Positions 6,713 to 9,412 of a stretch of 9,412 bases of DNA are shown here, in pieces. The notes beneath the pieces are model-generated. The model saw only the letters and a program-made list of their open reading frames with translations. It did no database searches and was not told where the DNA came from. Made by a program: the position numbers and the translations under genes. Within the stretch, counting starts at the first letter, position 1; each line of letters begins with the position of its first letter. The stretch comes from a bacterium (GTDB lineage: Bacteria; Bacillota; Clostridia; Lachnospirales; Lachnospiraceae). The stretch spans positions 1-9,412 of the forward strand of contig SFRL01000077.1 of assembly GCA_004562765.1 (NCBI GenBank). The letters are read 5' to 3'.

Positions 6713-6736
6713 AAAATACAACATCTATGCTAAACT
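6708..6736 (+). promoter_or_regulatory. Promoter of the DUF4321 gene
   Basis: TTGTAA (6708-6713), a 17-base spacer and TAAACT (6731-6736), with TG one base before the -10 (extended -10 form TGCTAAACT). Transcription would start near 6743, about 45 nt before the DUF4321 start. Confidence 0.6.
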
Positions 6737-6787
6737 AAAAATAAGGGCGTTTGCCAAATATCGAACACACATAAAGGAGTATTACAT

Positions 6788-7048
6788 ATGAGTAAAGGTA
6801 TCGGAAATAAGAGCACATGGGTGCTCATCATGCTTGTATTGATCGGAGCCGTGCTGGGCAGTTTTATCGGCAACCTCGCCGCAAACAGTTCTCTCTCATG
6901 GCTCAACTACGGAAAGACCTTCGGTCTGACCAGCCCCATCGTTCTGGACATGGCAGTTCTGACACTGACGTTCGGTTTTACCATCCATTTCAGTATCGCT
7001 ACGATCCTCGGGATCATCCTCGCGATCATCATCTATCGCTTCATTTAG
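6788..7048 (+). CDS. DUF4321 small membrane protein
   Basis: An 86-residue protein with two membrane segments (about 11-31 and 58-84) and a short, mostly polar link containing SWLNYGKTFGL. The arrangement (a WVLIMLVLIGAVLGSFIG start, then WLNYG.xFGL, a central VLDMAVLTLTFGFTI and an IIIYR end) matches the DUF4321 family of Clostridia, whose function is not known. It often lies near maf/radC/mreB genes, which are not seen here. AAAGGAG lies eight bases before the ATG. It is the only plus-strand gene and its stop codon touches the stop codon of the convergent kinase gene. Confidence 0.85.
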   Translation: MSKGIGNKSTWVLIMLVLIGAVLGSFIGNLAANSSLSWLNYGKTFGLTSPIVLDMAVLTLTFGFTIHFSIATILGIILAIIIYRFI

Positions 7049-7975
7049 TTATTCCTGAATCTGAAACATATCAAACCGTGCGATATCCTCCGCCGAGGGC
7101 AGTGAGGATACCGCGCCGGTTCTCGTGACTGCCACAGCGCCGCACTTGCTGGCGTATTCCATGGCAGGCTTTATCTCCATTCCCTCTGACAGGCATTTAC
7201 ACAGTCCCGCCATATAGCTGTCTCCCGCCGCAACGGTATCGACCGCTTTCACCGGATACGCCGGCACATCCAGGACGGTATCTCCGCTTACATACAGAGA
7301 ACCCATCTCTCCCAGCTTTACGATCACATGCGAGATCCCGGACTTCAACAGTCCGCGCGCGCCGGAAAGGATCTCCTCTCTCCCGGTCAGCTTTCTTCCC
7401 ACAAGTGTCGAAAGTTCCGTCTCATTGGGGCTGACCATCCATGCGCCCGAAAAATCTGCTGCTGACCAGCCGTGTGCCGGTCCCGCATCGATCACAAGCC
7501 GTTTTCCAAGCTCCCTGCACAGGCGGATGATCTCATAGATCGCCTCCCGTGTGATCTCCAGCTGGATCAGCACCAGTTCCGAATCCTCGATCATCGGCCT
7601 GCAGATCGTTCGAATATCCTCCGGCGTGATCGCCTCGTTGGCACCCGCATAAACGATCATGCGGTTTTCTCCGCTCTCCTCTACAATGATATACGCAGTT
7701 CCGGTGCTCGCATCGCTGCGGCTCACGCGGCTCGCGTCTACCGGATATTTTTTCAGGTTTTCAAGCAGTTCATCACCATATGCATCCCTGCCCACACAGC
7801 CGTAATAGGCAGTTTCCACACCGAGCTTTGCCAGTGCGATCGCAGCATTTTCACCCTTCCCTCCGGGATTTTTCTTCACTGCACGCGCGATGATCGCCTC
7901 TCCCGCAGCCGGTGATCTGGATACCTCCATCACCACATCCATATTGATACTGCCGATGACACATACCTTTCCCAT
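7049..7975 (-). CDS. rbsK: Ribokinase-like PfkB-family sugar kinase
   Basis: A 308-residue cytosolic kinase of the PfkB/ribokinase family, of the usual length for ribokinase, which phosphorylates ribose at O5 with ATP. Visible features: GSINMD (8-13, sugar-contacting N and D), NPGGKGEN (36-43, first PfkB signature), YAGANEAI (109-116), QLE (138-140), SPNETEL (182-188, Mg/phosphate-binding N..E) and DTVAAGDSYMAGL (246-258, second PfkB signature with anion hole and catalytic base D252). GGAGG lies six bases before the ATG. It is 21 bp downstream of the AAA+ ATPase gene on the same strand. The motif set favours ribokinase over fructokinase or adenosine kinase. However, no ribose transporter or rbs regulator is adjacent, so another pentose or a nucleoside remains possible. 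Confidence 0.85.
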   Translation of the reverse strand: MGKVCVIGSINMDVVMEVSRSPAAGEAIIARAVKKNPGGKGENAAIALAKLGVETAYYGCVGRDAYGDELLENLKKYPVDASRVSRSDASTGTAYIIVEESGENRMIVYAGANEAITPEDIRTICRPMIEDSELVLIQLEITREAIYEIIRLCRELGKRLVIDAGPAHGWSAADFSGAWMVSPNETELSTLVGRKLTGREEILSGARGLLKSGISHVIVKLGEMGSLYVSGDTVLDVPAYPVKAVDTVAAGDSYMAGLCKCLSEGMEIKPAMEYASKCGAVAVTRTGAVSSLPSAEDIARFDMFQIQE

Positions 7976-7996
7976 GTTTTCCTCCGCTTATTTCAA

Positions 7997-9412
7997 TCAA
8001 TCCAGCAACTCCCGCACCATTTCTGCATCAAAGGTCACGCAGGGCACATGCTCCACCTCGATCCGGTACAACGCATTTGCGGCGATATGTTCCGCTGCCT
8101 GCTCCAGATCGCGGATACCGCTGGTGTCCGCATAACGTGCCACAACTGCCTCCAGCGCCTCCTCCGTCATGATGCATTCATCTTCTCGGATGCTCATGCG
8201 GCGCAATACCTTCGGCAGCGCAAACCGTGAAAAAATGATCTTCTTCTCTTCCGGCGTATAATCCGGAATGTCGATCACTGCAAAACGCGACATGAGCGGC
8301 GCACTGATCTGTGATTTCTCGTTTGCCGTCGCGATCGGATACACGCCCACGGTAGGGATCATGCACTCGATATAATTATCCGTAAATCCGAGATTGTCCA
8401 ACAGCGTCAGAAGCACATCTGCGGGATTTCCATTGCCTTTCCCGGCTGCGGCCTTGTCCAGCTCATTGATGATAAAGACCAGATTGGACTCACCCGCCAT
8501 GGAAAACGCATCCATGATGATGCCCGGCTTTGCGTTCGCGTAAATACGCGAGCTTCCGGTCAGCTGCTCCGGATCGTTGATGGAGCTCATGTCCAGCGTC
8601 GTCCACGGCAGCTTTAAAATACGCGCAACTGCGTAGGCGATCTGCGACTTTCCGGTTCCTGCCGGTCCGACTAACAGAAGTCCGTATGCCGGGAGCGTAT
8701 GTGTACGGTTGATCTGGATGATCGTCTCGATGATGCGCTGCTTCACGCGCTCCATGCCGTACAACTCCTCGTCCAGGATCCGACGCGCCTCCTGCGGATC
8801 GATGGCCTCAAAATAATTGCTCTTCCACTGTACGTTCATCATGATGGAAAGCGCACGCTGCGCATGCCGGCGTTCCTCCGGAGACACCTCGTGAGAACGT
8901 GCGACTGCCAGATTACGCCTTGCCCATAACCGGATATTGTCAGGCAGCGTTCTGCCCGCACAATTCATAAAGTCCGTGATGCTCTGAAGGCTCGTGAGCT
9001 TCATGGAATCGCCTGATTCCTCCTCGTCCTCATCCTCATCGAGCTTCTCCTCCGGCGCACTGCTGGCAAGCAGACGATCGATCATAAACTGTAAAAATCC
9101 GTCCTCCGCAGACAGCTTGGTCCCGCCGCCGAAGGCGATCTCACGGATCTTGTAAACCGCATAACCGTCCTCCCGGTTCTCGCCGGAAAGGCGCACATTA
9201 ATATGATTTTCACCCAGCCATTTCAAAAGACCGACAAAGCGCGCATCAATACGCAGAATATCCGCACTGATCGTACCGTCCTCCTCCTGAAATTCAAAGG
9301 AGGTGCGCTTGCTGGGATTTGTGAACACGCCACAGGAATGATGCTTCCACGCGCGTTTTTTGTTCTCCAGAAGCAGGATCGGTCGCTCCGCTGTCGGAGT
9401 TTTTTCATTGGA
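7997..9412 (-). CDS. Lon-like AAA+ ATPase lacking a protease domain (5' end cut by window)
   Basis: The reading frame is open to the right edge. A GTG at 9328 could start it, but no ribosome binding site precedes it and the 28 codons upstream read like protein (PILLLENKKRAWKHH), so the true start is probably outside. Numbering from the edge, residues 1-120 are an unrecognised N-terminal domain, 121-136 an acidic linker (EEKLDEDEDEEESGDS), and about 150-240 a helical segment ending in LDEELYGMERVKQRIIE, which resembles the Lon sequence before its AAA+ core. The core has Walker A GPAGTGKS (K255), Walker B IINELD (N316, E317), sensor 1 ATAN (N364), arginine finger LMSRF (R376) and sensor 2 GIRDLE (R434). 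The protein stops at residue 471, where Lon would continue into its Ser-Lys protease domain. It probably remodels or unfolds a protein partner, whose identity is unknown. A ribokinase-like gene follows after 21 bp. Confidence 0.85.
   Translation of the reverse strand, partial: SNEKTPTAERPILLLENKKRAWKHHSCGVFTNPSKRTSFEFQEEDGTISADILRIDARFVGLLKWLGENHINVRLSGENREDGYAVYKIREIAFGGGTKLSAEDGFLQFMIDRLLASSAPEEKLDEDEDEEESGDSMKLTSLQSITDFMNCAGRTLPDNIRLWARRNLAVARSHEVSPEERRHAQRALSIMMNVQWKSNYFEAIDPQEARRILDEELYGMERVKQRIIETIIQINRTHTLPAYGLLLVGPAGTGKSQIAYAVARILKLPWTTLDMSSINDPEQLTGSSRIYANAKPGIIMDAFSMAGESNLVFIINELDKAAAGKGNGNPADVLLTLLDNLGFTDNYIECMIPTVGVYPIATANEKSQISAPLMSRFAVIDIPDYTPEEKKIIFSRFALPKVLRRMSIREDECIMTEEALEAVVARYADTSGIRDLEQAAEHIAANALYRIEVEHVPCVTFDAEMVRELLD

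Noticed and set aside
9326..9328. GTG as the true start of the AAA+ gene
   Set aside because: No ribosome binding site precedes it and the frame stays open to the window edge with plausible protein sequence, so a start outside the window is preferred.
9223..9408. Minus-strand frame starting MKKLRQRS near the right edge
   Set aside because: It is out of frame with the AAA+ gene, whose own frame is open through the whole stretch and reads like protein. The Arg/Ser-rich product looks like a shadow.

Overview
The window is a gene-dense piece (about half G+C) of what looks like a Clostridia chromosome, most likely of the Lachnospiraceae type. This rests on the strong AGGAGG-like ribosome binding sites, a DUF4321 membrane protein typical of Clostridia, an OPT-family peptide transporter beside a PepD dipeptidase, and compact co-directional operons. 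No rRNA, tRNA, insertion sequence, phage gene or CRISPR array is visible. The organism assignment is inference. Nine genes are read on the minus strand and one (6788-7048) on the plus strand. Two genes run off the window: the HAD phosphatase at the left edge lacks its 3' end, and the AAA+ ATPase at the right edge lacks its 5' end.

Right part (7049-9412, minus): a Lon-like AAA+ ATPase with no protease domain is followed after 21 bp by a ribokinase-family sugar kinase. The kinase gene ends stop-to-stop, with no intervening base, against the convergent DUF4321 gene.

Middle (4601-6787): a short divergent control region (6657-6787) separates DUF4321 from an azlC-azlD pair, a two-component exporter of the branched-chain amino acid type. 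A LysR-type regulator gene follows on the same strand after 63 bp. The azlC leader carries two interleaved inverted repeats, and a possible azlC -10 overlaps the -35 of the DUF4321 promoter.

Left part (1-4528, minus): a perfect consensus sigma-A promoter (TTGACA, 17 bp, TATAAT) drives an apparent four-gene operon of OPT oligopeptide transporter, stand-alone PqqD-like protein, PepD (Xaa-His dipeptidase, M20C) and HAD phosphatase. A tandem octamer lies at about -66 to -81 of this promoter, where a LysR-type activator would bind, and the lysR gene sits immediately upstream. A 15-bp hairpin lies between the transporter and the PqqD-like gene.

Taken together, the middle and left parts suggest a peptide and amino-acid balance module: import of small peptides, cytosolic hydrolysis, and export of surplus branched-chain amino acids. 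The least explained piece is the PqqD-like protein. Its family is known for binding peptides in RiPP biosynthesis, yet here it sits between a peptide importer and a peptidase with no RiPP gene in view. The protease-less Lon-like ATPase with an altered Walker B is the other item worth following.
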